From positions 28,540 to 92,539 of the forward strand of contig PAZH01000007.1 of the NCBI GenBank assembly GCA_002716125.1: DNA of 64,000 nt. The letters run 5' to 3'. The notes under the pieces were generated by a model. It saw only the letters and a list, made by a program, of their open reading frames with translations, was not told the DNA's origin and ran no database searches. Origin of the DNA: Rhodospirillaceae bacterium. Lineage in GTDB: Bacteria; Pseudomonadota; Alphaproteobacteria; UBA8366. Of the stretch, positions 1 to 8,290 are shown in pieces (position 1 is the first letter of the stretch; each line of letters begins with the position of its first letter). A program made the position numbers and the translations under genes.

Positions 1-843
1 TCTCTCGGAACCGAACGCCAAGGTCATGCCGTCGTTATTGATTCCAATGGATTGGCGCTAACGATCGGGTATCTCATCCTGGAAGCGGAGAGCGTCAATT
101 TGACGACGAACGACGGCAAAGTCGTTCCGGCAGAGATTCTGGCTTACGATCATAATACCGGTTTCGGGATGGTCCGCGCCATCCAACCCTTGGGCGTTAA
201 GCCGGTCCGCATGGGCGACTCCGCCCGTGCCGAAGGCGGCGTTTCCGCACTTGCCGTCGGTCATGGCGGGATGGGAAACGCTGTACCTGTGAACATTGTT
301 TCTCGGCGGGATTTCTCGGGCTACTGGGAATATATCTTGGAAGACGCAATCTTTACGTCACCGCCATTTCCAAGCTTTGGCGGCGCAGCGTTGATCGATC
401 AAGGGGGACATCTGATCGGTATTGGGTCGTTGATCATTCCCAATGCTGGCGATCCGGATTCGCATAGCCCCGGCAACATGTTCGTGCCGATAAATGCGAT
501 CAAGCCGATTATGGCGGACTTGCTGGATCAAGGACGTTCCGAAAAGAAGCCGAATCCTTGGATCGGAATCTATACCAACGACCAGCAAGGGTTTCTCATT
601 GTGCAAAGACTGGCGGACGGCGGCCCATCGGCCAAAGCGGGCGTTGAGGTCGGCGATATCATCGTTTCGGTCGGCAACAAACCGGTGAAAGGCCAAATGG
701 ATTTTTACCGAAAGTTATGGGCGACTGGCGGACCCGGCACCGAAATCTCGTTGGGGGTTCTGAAGCCTGGAAAAGGTTTGCAGATATTGCCGGTGACGGC
801 GGGGGACCGGTATCGCTGGCTGCGGATGTCGCGAGGAAACTAG
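1..843 (+). CDS. Trypsin-fold (HtrA-like) PDZ protein, catalytic triad lost; 5' end outside window
   Basis: The reading frame is open from base 1, so the gene starts upstream; the ORF-track start at 52 is only an internal TTG. The visible part reads as an HtrA/DegP-type (S1C) trypsin fold followed by a C-terminal PDZ domain (roughly the last 90 residues, WIGIY through VGDIIVSVGNKPV). Strand order and spacing match HtrA. However, the His position (normally TNNHV) is LTIGYL, the Asp position (normally TDLAV) is TGFGM, and the Ser position (normally GNSGGPL) is PSFGGAAL, so all three catalytic residues are missing. I infer a non-proteolytic scaffold or sensor, probably periplasmic, though the export signal is out of view. 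The stop overlaps the convergent ClC gene by four bases. Confidence 0.8.
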   Translation, partial: SLGTERQGHAVVIDSNGLALTIGYLILEAESVNLTTNDGKVVPAEILAYDHNTGFGMVRAIQPLGVKPVRMGDSARAEGGVSALAVGHGGMGNAVPVNIVSRRDFSGYWEYILEDAIFTSPPFPSFGGAALIDQGGHLIGIGSLIIPNAGDPDSHSPGNMFVPINAIKPIMADLLDQGRSEKKPNPWIGIYTNDQQGFLIVQRLADGGPSAKAGVEVGDIIVSVGNKPVKGQMDFYRKLWATGGPGTEISLGVLKPGKGLQILPVTAGDRYRWLRMSRGN

Positions 844-2612
844 GTCCCTTCGGTCTCTTCGTTACGCGCGGCGAGGATTGCACGGCGGTAGGCCATCATA
901 ACGTCCCGTTGATGCACGACGCCGACCAGCTTCATCGCGATGGGATCGTCGACCACTGCAATATGATCCTCACCTTCCGCTTGCATCCACCGCATGGCGA
1001 CGCCGAGGTCTTGTTTCTGTTGCATTGTCGGCGGATGAAGGCGGGCCACATCTTGCGCGTTCAAGAGAGCGTCGATTTCTGTATCGAAAGCCGTTTCCGC
1101 CAAATCACTCAACGTAATCGTACCATGTAGGCCGCCGTCCCCATCGACGACGAACAGCGTTCCATAACTGGAGGTACTCAGTTTCTCCCGCACATGTTCC
1201 ATAGGTGCTCCCGGCTCTACGGAAACGATATCATTGGCCATGACTTCGGCGATTTTCACCTCTCTCATAACTCTCTGCTCATGACCGTCCCGCACGTTGA
1301 GACCTCTGCGTTCCAACTGCCAGGTAAAGTACGAATGCCCGATCTGATAGCGGGTGATTAACGTCGCGATGACGGTTGCAACCATAACCGCGACCGTGAG
1401 GGCATAATCGTTGGTCAATTCGAAGACCATTAAAATTGTGGAAATTGGCGCTCCCATTACAGCGCCAGCGACGGCACCCATGCCGACGATCGTGTAGGCG
1501 CCGGGTCCGGAGGACAATTCCGGCGCTGCTGCGGTGGCGAGAATACCGAATGCGCCGCCCAACATCGCACCCAGTACCAAAGACGGCGAAAACACACCGC
1601 CGCCAAATCCGCAGCCGAGACTGATTGTCGTCGCAATCAGTTTTGCCGCGAGCAAGGCGCACAACATTGTAATCGTTAAGGCTTCTCGAAGCGCGTCGTC
1701 CGTCGCGGCGTAGCCGACGCCTAAGACCTGCGGATAGGCCAAAGCGATCAAACCGACGGCAAGGCCGCCGATGGCCGGCTGCAGCCAAACGGGAAGGCCG
1801 CTTTGATCGACGGTCGATCTTACAGCGGATATCGAGCGGACAAAGATAATGGCGAGCAATGCGCTCATCACCCCAAGAATGGCGAAGGCCGGGAACTCCA
1901 GAATGGATGCGATTTCATGGCTACCGATAATGAAGGCCGGATAGTCGCCAAAATACCCACGCGAGACCATTGTGCCGGCGACGGAAGCGATGACTACGGG
2001 TGCCGTGGCGCCGAGTGAGTAGTGACCGAGAACGACTTCCAGCGCAAAGAACGAACCGGCGATCGGCGCATTGAAAGAAGCGGCGACCGTGGCGGCCACC
2101 CCGCAACCGAGCAAGGTGCGCGCTAATGAACGACCGAGGTGCAGTTTCTCGGCAACGAATGCACCGAGCGTCGCGCCCATATGTACGACCGGTCCTTCAC
2201 GGCCGACGGAGGCGCCGAAACCGATCGACATGGAACTGGTAAGGGCCGACAGAACGCCGACCCGAACACTCATCTGACTGTCACGGAGCACGTTCGCTTC
2301 CACAACGTCTGCAACGCCGTGAACGCGCTGATCCGGTATCCATTTCCAAACGATGAGGCCGATTACTAGACCGCCGAGTGTGGTGGAACCCAGGACCTGC
2401 CACCACGCGACGGTTTCGAAGAGATTATCGAGGCGGTCGTATTGCGGTTCTAGTGCGATCCCTTGAAAGAATGAAATCGCCTCGCGGAACAATATGGCGC
2501 AACCGCCGCCAAGCAGGCCGATGATGACCGCTAAGATGAACAGAATGACCTGTTCGTGCTGAACCGTCCGGCCCATCTTCCGAAGCGGCGATGTGATGTC
2601 GAACCGTTTCAA
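840..2612 (-). CDS. ClC-family chloride channel with two C-terminal CBS domains
   Basis: This is an inner-membrane anion transporter of the ClC (EriC) family. About 430 residues of membrane helices carry the selectivity signatures GREGP (around residues 137-141, including the gating Glu) and GGVFSP (around 338-343). They are followed by two CBS domains (about 452-575) that in this family bind adenine nucleotides or act in gating. After FNAPIAG the motif is FALEVVLG: the position of the internal proton glutamate of E. coli ClcA (E203) is Val, as in ClC channels, so passive chloride conductance is more likely than H+/Cl- exchange. That last point is inference from one residue. The length of 590 is normal for a CBS-bearing ClC. 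It is convergent with the upstream protease-fold gene. Confidence 0.92.
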   Translation of the reverse strand: MKRFDITSPLRKMGRTVQHEQVILFILAVIIGLLGGGCAILFREAISFFQGIALEPQYDRLDNLFETVAWWQVLGSTTLGGLVIGLIVWKWIPDQRVHGVADVVEANVLRDSQMSVRVGVLSALTSSMSIGFGASVGREGPVVHMGATLGAFVAEKLHLGRSLARTLLGCGVAATVAASFNAPIAGSFFALEVVLGHYSLGATAPVVIASVAGTMVSRGYFGDYPAFIIGSHEIASILEFPAFAILGVMSALLAIIFVRSISAVRSTVDQSGLPVWLQPAIGGLAVGLIALAYPQVLGVGYAATDDALREALTITMLCALLAAKLIATTISLGCGFGGGVFSPSLVLGAMLGGAFGILATAAAPELSSGPGAYTIVGMGAVAGAVMGAPISTILMVFELTNDYALTVAVMVATVIATLITRYQIGHSYFTWQLERRGLNVRDGHEQRVMREVKIAEVMANDIVSVEPGAPMEHVREKLSTSSYGTLFVVDGDGGLHGTITLSDLAETAFDTEIDALLNAQDVARLHPPTMQQKQDLGVAMRWMQAEGEDHIAVVDDPIAMKLVGVVHQRDVMMAYRRAILAARNEETEGT

Positions 2613-2687
2613 CGCGGCGCTGCATTCATAGGTAGAATTACCGGAATCATAGAGAAGTCAGCGGCGGCGGGAAAGTCCGCAGGATTG

Positions 2688-3737
2688 TTATTCGGCGGCG
2701 CTTGTGGCGAGTTCCGTCTCGAGAACGGATTTATTCCGGCCGGTGCGTTTTGCGTGGTAGAGCGCGTCGTCCGCTCTTTGGATGAAATCGACCAATGCCT
2801 CGCCCGGTCGATATAGGGCGATGCCCAAAGATATCGTGATAGAGCTGAGTTCTTCACCGGTTTGTTTCTTGCGGAACCGTTTCGTGCTAATTGAGGTGCG
2901 AATCTTTTCGCCGAGCGCGCGGCCGGTATCAAGGGTCGTATCCGGCAGAATAACACCGAATTCCTCGCCCCCGTACCGGGCTGCTGTATACCGGCCCTTG
3001 ATATTCGACGCCAATGTATGTGCGACCAGCCGGAGAACGTCATCGCCGGTTTGGTGCCCGTAATTGTCGTTGAACTTCTTAAAGTGATCGATATCGACGA
3101 GGAGAATCGTAAGCGGTGTTCCGCTTTCCATGGAATGCAGCACCGACGTCCGTAAATGGATGTCGAAATATTTACGGTTGGCAATTCCCGTTAAAGCGTC
3201 CGTCATCGCTTCGCGTCTGACTTCTTCCAAGTTGCGGCGCAAAGCATCGATTTCGGACGTCGTGCTTTTGAGACGTTCTTCAAGTTTGCGGCTGCGATTC
3301 AGCATCTCGCTGGTTTCCGCCTGCAGGGCACCGACGACACCTTTCAAATCTTCGGCGGAACCGGCGTCGCTGATTTGATCGAGTGAATTTTCGAGATTCG
3401 ATTTGAAGCTTTCCGTGCCTTCTGCCGCTTCGGAAAGGAAGGTGCTGACTTCTTTCACGGAATTGTCGATTTGTTCGCTGGCTTCCTGAATTCGCGCGCC
3501 TTCTTTAGTGAACCCGAAAAATTTTTCGAACAGTTCGGCGTTCTCGAAACTACTGAACTCCGTTCCTTCGCCGATCATTTTATCGATCGCACGCTTCAGG
3601 TCGGGTTCCCGGCCGCCTACATAGGTATACCAAACGGTATAGTTCTGAGGGGTCGACGGAATATCCTTTTCCGTCATTGCACTCAGCGCTTCCTTCGCCC
3701 TTTGGGCGGCTACCTTAATGTCGTCTGGATGGTCCAA
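2688..3737 (-). CDS. Diguanylate cyclase (GGDEF domain), no inhibitory site
   Basis: The C-terminal half (about residues 178-340) is a GGDEF domain with an intact active-site motif YGGEEF (residues 256-260) and the metal/GTP motif DIDHFKKFND. It should make cyclic di-GMP. A helical, probably coiled-coil region (about 140-175) precedes it, as in GGDEF proteins that dimerise through a stalk. The N-terminal region (PSTPQNYTVWYTYV) is a soluble module common in alphaproteobacterial cyclases; no membrane segment is seen, so the protein is cytoplasmic. The I-site RxxD expected just before the active site is replaced (KGRY), so product inhibition is probably absent. The start is TTG; an in-frame stop lies about 36 bases upstream, which limits alternatives. 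Confidence 0.92.
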   Translation of the reverse strand: MDHPDDIKVAAQRAKEALSAMTEKDIPSTPQNYTVWYTYVGGREPDLKRAIDKMIGEGTEFSSFENAELFEKFFGFTKEGARIQEASEQIDNSVKEVSTFLSEAAEGTESFKSNLENSLDQISDAGSAEDLKGVVGALQAETSEMLNRSRKLEERLKSTTSEIDALRRNLEEVRREAMTDALTGIANRKYFDIHLRTSVLHSMESGTPLTILLVDIDHFKKFNDNYGHQTGDDVLRLVAHTLASNIKGRYTAARYGGEEFGVILPDTTLDTGRALGEKIRTSISTKRFRKKQTGEELSSITISLGIALYRPGEALVDFIQRADDALYHAKRTGRNKSVLETELATSAAE

Positions 3738-3844
3738 GTCCGCACCCCAACTCGTCAGACGAATTATTAACTATACCGATTTCGCCATTATTAAACTAAC
3801 AGATTCCGGCAAATTGCGAAATCCGTTTTGCGTTCTATCGGAAA

Positions 3845-4342
3845 TTAAACAGATGGGCGTTTCATGCCGATTAACCGACCGACGCCGCTTGGTTCGGGCA
3901 GCGTCGAATGCCGGTCACAGATTTTCCTCACCCATTCAGCTATTTCCGGCGCCATCGGCCCGACGCGCCGGTTGGTCAAATCAATATGCAGGGACAGCAA
4001 TTCATTGGTCGCTGCGAGATATCCTTCGGTCGCATGATACATCTCGTGCCAGAAATGAATTCTTTTCTCGTCGCAACTCAAGATCCGGGTTGTGAAGCGA
4101 AGCGGGTCGCCTTCGTGAACCTCCTGGACATAAGTAACGTTCATATCGGCGACGAAGGTCGTGGTGTTGGCTTTTGTCTTGTAGTCGTGCGTAAGCTCGA
4201 GAAATTCCAACATGGCGTCCGTCGCGTGATCGAAGGCCAGGACATAGAACGCAACGTTCATGTGCCCATTGTAATCGATCCATTCCGGTCGAACCGTTTC
4301 TTCGTGGAGCGCGAGTGGTGCTGGAATATTGTCGGTGTTCAT
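3845..4342 (-). CDS. Hot-dog acyl-CoA thioesterase family protein
   Basis: A single hot-dog domain of 165 residues. The motif WIDYNGHMNVAFY (about residues 20-32) is the D-x-N-x-H-x-N signature of the 4-hydroxybenzoyl-CoA thioesterase/FadM-like clade, where the Asp takes part in thioester hydrolysis. Relatives hydrolyse medium-chain, aromatic or betainyl-CoA thioesters in the cytoplasm; the substrate cannot be read here. It stands alone: the diguanylate cyclase downstream on the same strand is separated by about 107 bases, and the next gene upstream is divergent. The ATG at 4342 fits the start of the conserved domain. The family call is firm; the substrate is unknown. Confidence 0.85.
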   Translation of the reverse strand: MNTDNIPAPLALHEETVRPEWIDYNGHMNVAFYVLAFDHATDAMLEFLELTHDYKTKANTTTFVADMNVTYVQEVHEGDPLRFTTRILSCDEKRIHFWHEMYHATEGYLAATNELLSLHIDLTNRRVGPMAPEIAEWVRKICDRHSTLPEPSGVGRLIGMKRPSV

Positions 4343-4509
4343 AGGGCAAAATTATGGCTTGGTTCCCCGCGATGGCAAGAGCGGCGGGTGTGGCGTCTCA
4401 AATCGCGCCAGAGCGATCTGCGGATAGACAATTGGAATTCGTTGCTGCATTCGCCATACTATCGGTGACGAATACTTCAAAAGCGATTTAAGTCGTCGGG
4501 GGGATCTAA

Positions 4510-6213
4510 ATGTCGGAGCAGAAAAGCGCGGAAACCGGAACGGCGCCGGCGAAATGGATTGTTCCTGCGTGGGCCGGCGGCATTGTCGGACTCGGTCTGC
4601 TTGCGTTCGTGTTTTTATATATTTTCGGCGATCCGCGACCGCGCTCGGTCGATGAGACGCAGATCGGCGGCGGCGCTTCGGCCATCCCAGATGTGATGCC
4701 GAACGGGCCGTATTATAGGCTTCGTGCGGAATATTTTCCGTTGTCCGACGCGGGGGCGAATGCCGACCCTCTGGGTAAAGCTTGGATTGCACTGTTTTCG
4801 GATGCCGTTTCGCGCGCGGGTGACCGTACCGTTCGGCTGCGGCTTTCCCATACGAAACGGATGCCGTTGCCCAGAGATGATGATGGATATTTGTTTATCG
4901 ATAGCCCGATCGAAGGGCCGGCGCTTAGCGCTGTGACGCCGTTTATGCTGCGGAATAACGATGACAATGTTGAAATTCGTCTCGACACGGAACGCGGTGA
5001 CGACGCGCGGTCCGACCTCTTTCCGTCCTTGTTGCGTTCGATGGGAAGCGCCTCTGAAACGTCGAGTGGTTGGGTATCAATCTATGCGCCGGGGTCCTCG
5101 ACCGGCCGACAGGTGCTCACCAGCGCGAACGCGATTCTCCCGGTCCGCGATTTTTCCGGACGCGTTGTGGGTGCGGTACGGATTGGGGTGGAGACACGTG
5201 ACGGTCTGTTGTTTTCTGTCGACACCAGCGACCAGATTGTTGGCCGCATTCTTGGCACAAGCCGGGGCTCGGCCGAACGTATCGAAGCATTGACGGAAGC
5301 CGTCGGAAACGAACTGCCGGATTCATTCGCAGGCGAGGGCGGCAAGTCTCAGCTGCGACAAATACTCGAGGCGGTCTCGCAGAACCCAGATCCGGCTGCA
5401 TGCCGCAATGCTATCGCCGGGTTGAGCGAGCGTGCAGGCATATCGGCAGCCGATGCGACGGCACTCGTGTATCTGGCGAGGTACGACGAGGCGGCTGCGG
5501 AAGATGCCATATGCGGCGACGTGCAACTAACCACGGCCTTGGCGGCCTCCGGTATTGTTGATCGCGTGCGCCAAGTCGCTGCGACAACGCAGACGACGGA
5601 AGAGACGAAAACGGCGGAGAAGGGTGCCGCGTCGGCTGCAAAAGTTTCAGACAATACGGCATCGGCAACGGGTATCGAGACACCGTCGGGCCGATATGTT
5701 TGCCTTGGGTTGAGTGGGCCGCGAATCGCGCATCACTGCAAAGTGTTGAACGAAATCGCGCGTGAGTGGCGGGGCGGTGCAAAGTTCCTCCATATGACCT
5801 CATCGGTGCGCTATATCCAGTTCAACACCGGGCTCGAAGAGCCAACTGCAGACATGACCTACGCAGCGTCTCGGTTCGTCGATCGGCGAGACCTACTGAT
5901 CCATATCGCGCTTTCCCGTGTCGAGAACTTTGCCTGTTTTCGGATGACACGGGAGAATCCGGATTATTTTGAGGCGGTGATCGTGATGCGCGAACCCGGC
6001 AGTCGAACTGCACGCCGTGTTGATGTATTTCAGTTCGCCTTCGATAGCGATGGCACGATTGGTCGAATTCGACGTCGGGCCGCGCTGCCCTCCGATATCG
6101 ATGCGGCGCGGTCTCTGCCGGAAAATTCGAGGTGCCGGCAGGAGTTTCTCGATCCACGCCGCGACACGATAAACGACACCGTCAACAGACACTGGCGTCT
6201 TTCTAATTCTTGA
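4510..6213 (+). CDS. Uncharacterised membrane-anchored protein
   Basis: I do not recognise this 567-residue protein. It has a short cytoplasmic N-terminus, one strong membrane segment (about residues 16-39, WIVPAWAGG...FLYIF), then a long, probably periplasmic part. Residues about 60-230 look like a compact mixed alpha/beta domain. About 300-350 is helical with two Cys, about 360-390 is a low-complexity Ala/Thr/Lys linker, and the last 170 residues form a second domain with five Cys (RYVCLGLSG, HHCKVLN, FACFRM, SRCRQEF). The cysteine content suggests disulfides outside the cytoplasm. A strong ribosome site (GGGGGGATCTAA) precedes the ATG. The neighbouring glutamine-amidotransferase gene follows after 87 bases; whether they are functionally linked is unknown. 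Confidence 0.75.
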   Translation: MSEQKSAETGTAPAKWIVPAWAGGIVGLGLLAFVFLYIFGDPRPRSVDETQIGGGASAIPDVMPNGPYYRLRAEYFPLSDAGANADPLGKAWIALFSDAVSRAGDRTVRLRLSHTKRMPLPRDDDGYLFIDSPIEGPALSAVTPFMLRNNDDNVEIRLDTERGDDARSDLFPSLLRSMGSASETSSGWVSIYAPGSSTGRQVLTSANAILPVRDFSGRVVGAVRIGVETRDGLLFSVDTSDQIVGRILGTSRGSAERIEALTEAVGNELPDSFAGEGGKSQLRQILEAVSQNPDPAACRNAIAGLSERAGISAADATALVYLARYDEAAAEDAICGDVQLTTALAASGIVDRVRQVAATTQTTEETKTAEKGAASAAKVSDNTASATGIETPSGRYVCLGLSGPRIAHHCKVLNEIAREWRGGAKFLHMTSSVRYIQFNTGLEEPTADMTYAASRFVDRRDLLIHIALSRVENFACFRMTRENPDYFEAVIVMREPGSRTARRVDVFQFAFDSDGTIGRIRRRAALPSDIDAARSLPENSRCRQEFLDPRRDTINDTVNRHWRLSNS

Positions 6214-6300
6214 GGTTGATCGCCCGTTCGAATCCCGTATTTATGGTCGTGTGATGTCGTTGCGACTGGCACCATCATTTAGCGGACATCAACTTTTGAA

Positions 6301-7044
6301 ATGAGCAGCATGCGGCGGCCTAGAGTTCTACAAATCGTTCATCAGAGTACGTCCGATCCAGGGCGCGTGGGTCAGATATTCGGCGACCTCGGGTTCGAGT
6401 CTGATCGACGGTGTCCGAATTTGGGGGACCCGTTGCCGGCGACTTTGGATGAGCATGACGCCGTCGTCATATATGGCGGTCCGCAAAGCGCCAATGACGT
6501 GAACGATCCGGATGCCCCCGGTATCCGGGCCGAATTGGATTTCGTGCCGACCGTTCTTCAATCCGGGAAACCCTTTCTGGGAATTTGCCTGGGCGCGCAG
6601 ATCTTGGCGAAGTCACTCGGTGCGAAAGTCGACCTTCATCCCGATGGGTTTGTAGAAGCCGGATATTATCGGATCGAGCCTACCGCCGAGGGCGATGATT
6701 ATTTTGACGGTCCGGCGATGTTCTATCAGTGGCATAAAGAAGGGTTCGATGTCCCGACGGGCGCGACCTTGCTGGCCCAGAGTGCGATTTTTCAGAATCA
6801 GGTCTTTCGCTATGGCGAAAAGGCTTACGGCCTCCAGTTCCATCCCGAGGTATTGGAACCCGTCATTCAACTATGGTCCACCGACAGTCCGGATCGATTA
6901 AAAATGCCGGGTGCGCGTCCCGCCGAAACCCATCTTGCTGAATTCAAGAAATTCGACAAAGAGGTCGATCGCTGGATAAGGCGATTTATCGAGCGCCTCG
7001 TCAGCCATCGTGGAGATTCCATGCAAGTTGAGGCGGCCGAATAA
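6301..7044 (+). CDS. Class I glutamine amidotransferase-like protein
   Basis: A stand-alone class I amidotransferase fold of 247 residues, related to the GMP-synthase glutaminase domain. The catalytic triad is complete: Cys96 in PFLGICLGAQ, His181 and Glu183 in LQFHPEV. Members of this group release ammonia from glutamine or gamma-glutamyl compounds; some act on gamma-glutamyl-polyamines, others are synthase subunits. No synthetase partner is adjacent, so the substrate is open. The protein is cytoplasmic, with no signal or membrane segment. The ATG at 6301 is followed almost at once by the first beta strand, which supports this start. It ends 16 bases before the convergent SLT-like gene. Confidence 0.88.
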   Translation: MSSMRRPRVLQIVHQSTSDPGRVGQIFGDLGFESDRRCPNLGDPLPATLDEHDAVVIYGGPQSANDVNDPDAPGIRAELDFVPTVLQSGKPFLGICLGAQILAKSLGAKVDLHPDGFVEAGYYRIEPTAEGDDYFDGPAMFYQWHKEGFDVPTGATLLAQSAIFQNQVFRYGEKAYGLQFHPEVLEPVIQLWSTDSPDRLKMPGARPAETHLAEFKKFDKEVDRWIRRFIERLVSHRGDSMQVEAAE

Positions 7045-7060
7045 GTCCGCCGAGCGAAAA

Positions 7061-7828
7061 TCAACGGTTCAACAGATACCCGTTTCGCTCTTCATAGGCT
7101 TCAAGTGCCGCGCGTGCCCGCTCATACGCGGAGTGCCACGATTTGCGCTGGTGATGTTTCGATCCCGAATTTCCAAGGCGGCTGCCTAATAGATCGATCT
7201 CGACCGACATCGATTCGCTGCCGTTCGTCAGCTCGTACTCTTTTGTCGGACGATGCGCGTGCCGTTCCAGGTGTTTGGTTTTGATGTTTCGCCAAATCCG
7301 GAAGACCCGCCCTCGATAAGGGAGGTGGAACTTGGGACGTGCGGAGTGATAGCGCTTTACAGCGGTAAACCAAGAACTTGTTTCCCGATGCAGCGCCGCA
7401 AGGTACTTCGCGCCGTAGGCGACGTTTGTTGCTGGATCGAAAGCGGCTTCGATAGACGGAAAGGCCTTCTTGTGGTGCATCAGATTTATTTGCATGCAGC
7501 CGACGTCAATGTTCCGCACACCTTCGGCTTGTAAGCTTTTCGCCGCTGCGATCGCCGCTGCTTTATTGGGATAATAGCGGCCTTCGCCTTTCGCCATAAT
7601 TGTCCATGGCCACGCGACGAGTTGCCTTGTGTTTTCATCACGGCGACCAGATTTGGCTAAAGATAATGCTTGCAGCAGCGAGTCGGGAATTTCGTGTAGG
7701 CGTTCCTGCAATACCGCCTTTTCGAGACATGCCGTCGCCGCGCCTTGATTTTCATTGGCGAGAACGGGAGGTCCTGCTTGGAAGAGCGATAAAGTCGCGG
7801 TCGCGGCCAGAAGGAAGCGGAACTTCAT
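7061..7828 (-). CDS. SLT-type lytic transglycosylase-like protein, catalytic Glu replaced by Lys
   Basis: An exported protein with an N-terminal signal peptide (MKFRFLLAATATLSLF..., cleavage near residue 24) and a soluble-lytic-transglycosylase-like domain. Family motifs seen in order are AWPWTI, GEGRYYP (81-86), NIDVGCMQINL (106-115) and a Tyr-containing YHSA. These are typical of an alphaproteobacterial periplasmic SLT subgroup. In that subgroup the catalytic acid lies in an ESGR/ETGR motif; here the site is SLAKSGR with Lys59 (codon AAA), one base from Glu GAA. I therefore expect little or no muramidase activity. The last 70 residues are basic with no recognised domain. The gene is single and convergent with the amidotransferase gene. 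Confidence 0.85.
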   Translation of the reverse strand: MKFRFLLAATATLSLFQAGPPVLANENQGAATACLEKAVLQERLHEIPDSLLQALSLAKSGRRDENTRQLVAWPWTIMAKGEGRYYPNKAAAIAAAKSLQAEGVRNIDVGCMQINLMHHKKAFPSIEAAFDPATNVAYGAKYLAALHRETSSWFTAVKRYHSARPKFHLPYRGRVFRIWRNIKTKHLERHAHRPTKEYELTNGSESMSVEIDLLGSRLGNSGSKHHQRKSWHSAYERARAALEAYEERNGYLLNR

Positions 7829-8064
7829 GAAGCACCCATGTGATTTACTACTGATTACAGTAAAAAGCTCAGCGAATCAATATAAATTAGGAATAGTATA
7901 TTTTATAACTGTATAGACTCTAATATTAGTGGTCGTCTCAAAATAAAAGTAAATCGTAAAGTATTCGCAAATATCTTCGGAAATCGTGATGGCCGTCACT
8001 GTTGAAGTCGTTCCGGTACGATAATCTCACAATAAGAATTTGGGGATAAGCGAAGGGTTGGAAA
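7829..8064. other. AT-rich intergenic region between divergent genes
   Basis: This 236-base stretch is markedly richer in A+T than the flanking genes (for example TATAAATTAGGAATAGTATATTTTATAAC). It must hold the promoters of the minus-strand SLT-like gene and of the small plus-strand zinc-ribbon gene. Several TATAAT-like hexamers make a unique promoter call by eye impossible. No RNA gene, long inverted repeat or terminator was recognised. Confidence 0.6.
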
Positions 8065-8265
8065 ATGAAATGCGGTAATTGTCATCGGTTTGTCGGGTAC
8101 GGCATGTTGGCTGGGCCGCAAGTGGGTGAGCTTTCGGCGGCGCGCGCCCCGTCCTATGTTTGTCCCCGTTGCGGGTATCGGGAAATGCGACGGTCGGATC
8201 GACGGCAACGCAGTATCCCGGTCGCGTTCGATCGGCGCGTCCTCGAAAGACGTGCGGTCGCTTAG
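8065..8265 (+). CDS. Small zinc-ribbon protein
   Basis: A 66-residue ORF with two Cys pairs, MKCGNC at the N-terminus and CPRCGYRE after residue 33, spaced as in a treble-clef/zinc-ribbon. The tail is rich in Arg (RRSDRRQRS), which could contact nucleic acid; that is inference. An AGGG-containing ribosome site lies about eight bases before the ATG, and the ORF ends 25 bases before the convergent metH stop. It does not overlap another gene, unlike the shadow ORFs here. I cannot assign a function. It could be spurious, but two well-formed CxxC motifs in a 66-codon frame make a real gene more likely. Confidence 0.5.
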   Translation: MKCGNCHRFVGYGMLAGPQVGELSAARAPSYVCPRCGYREMRRSDRRQRSIPVAFDRRVLERRAVA

Positions 8266-8290
8266 GGTCCCTTTCGGTAAACCACCAAGT

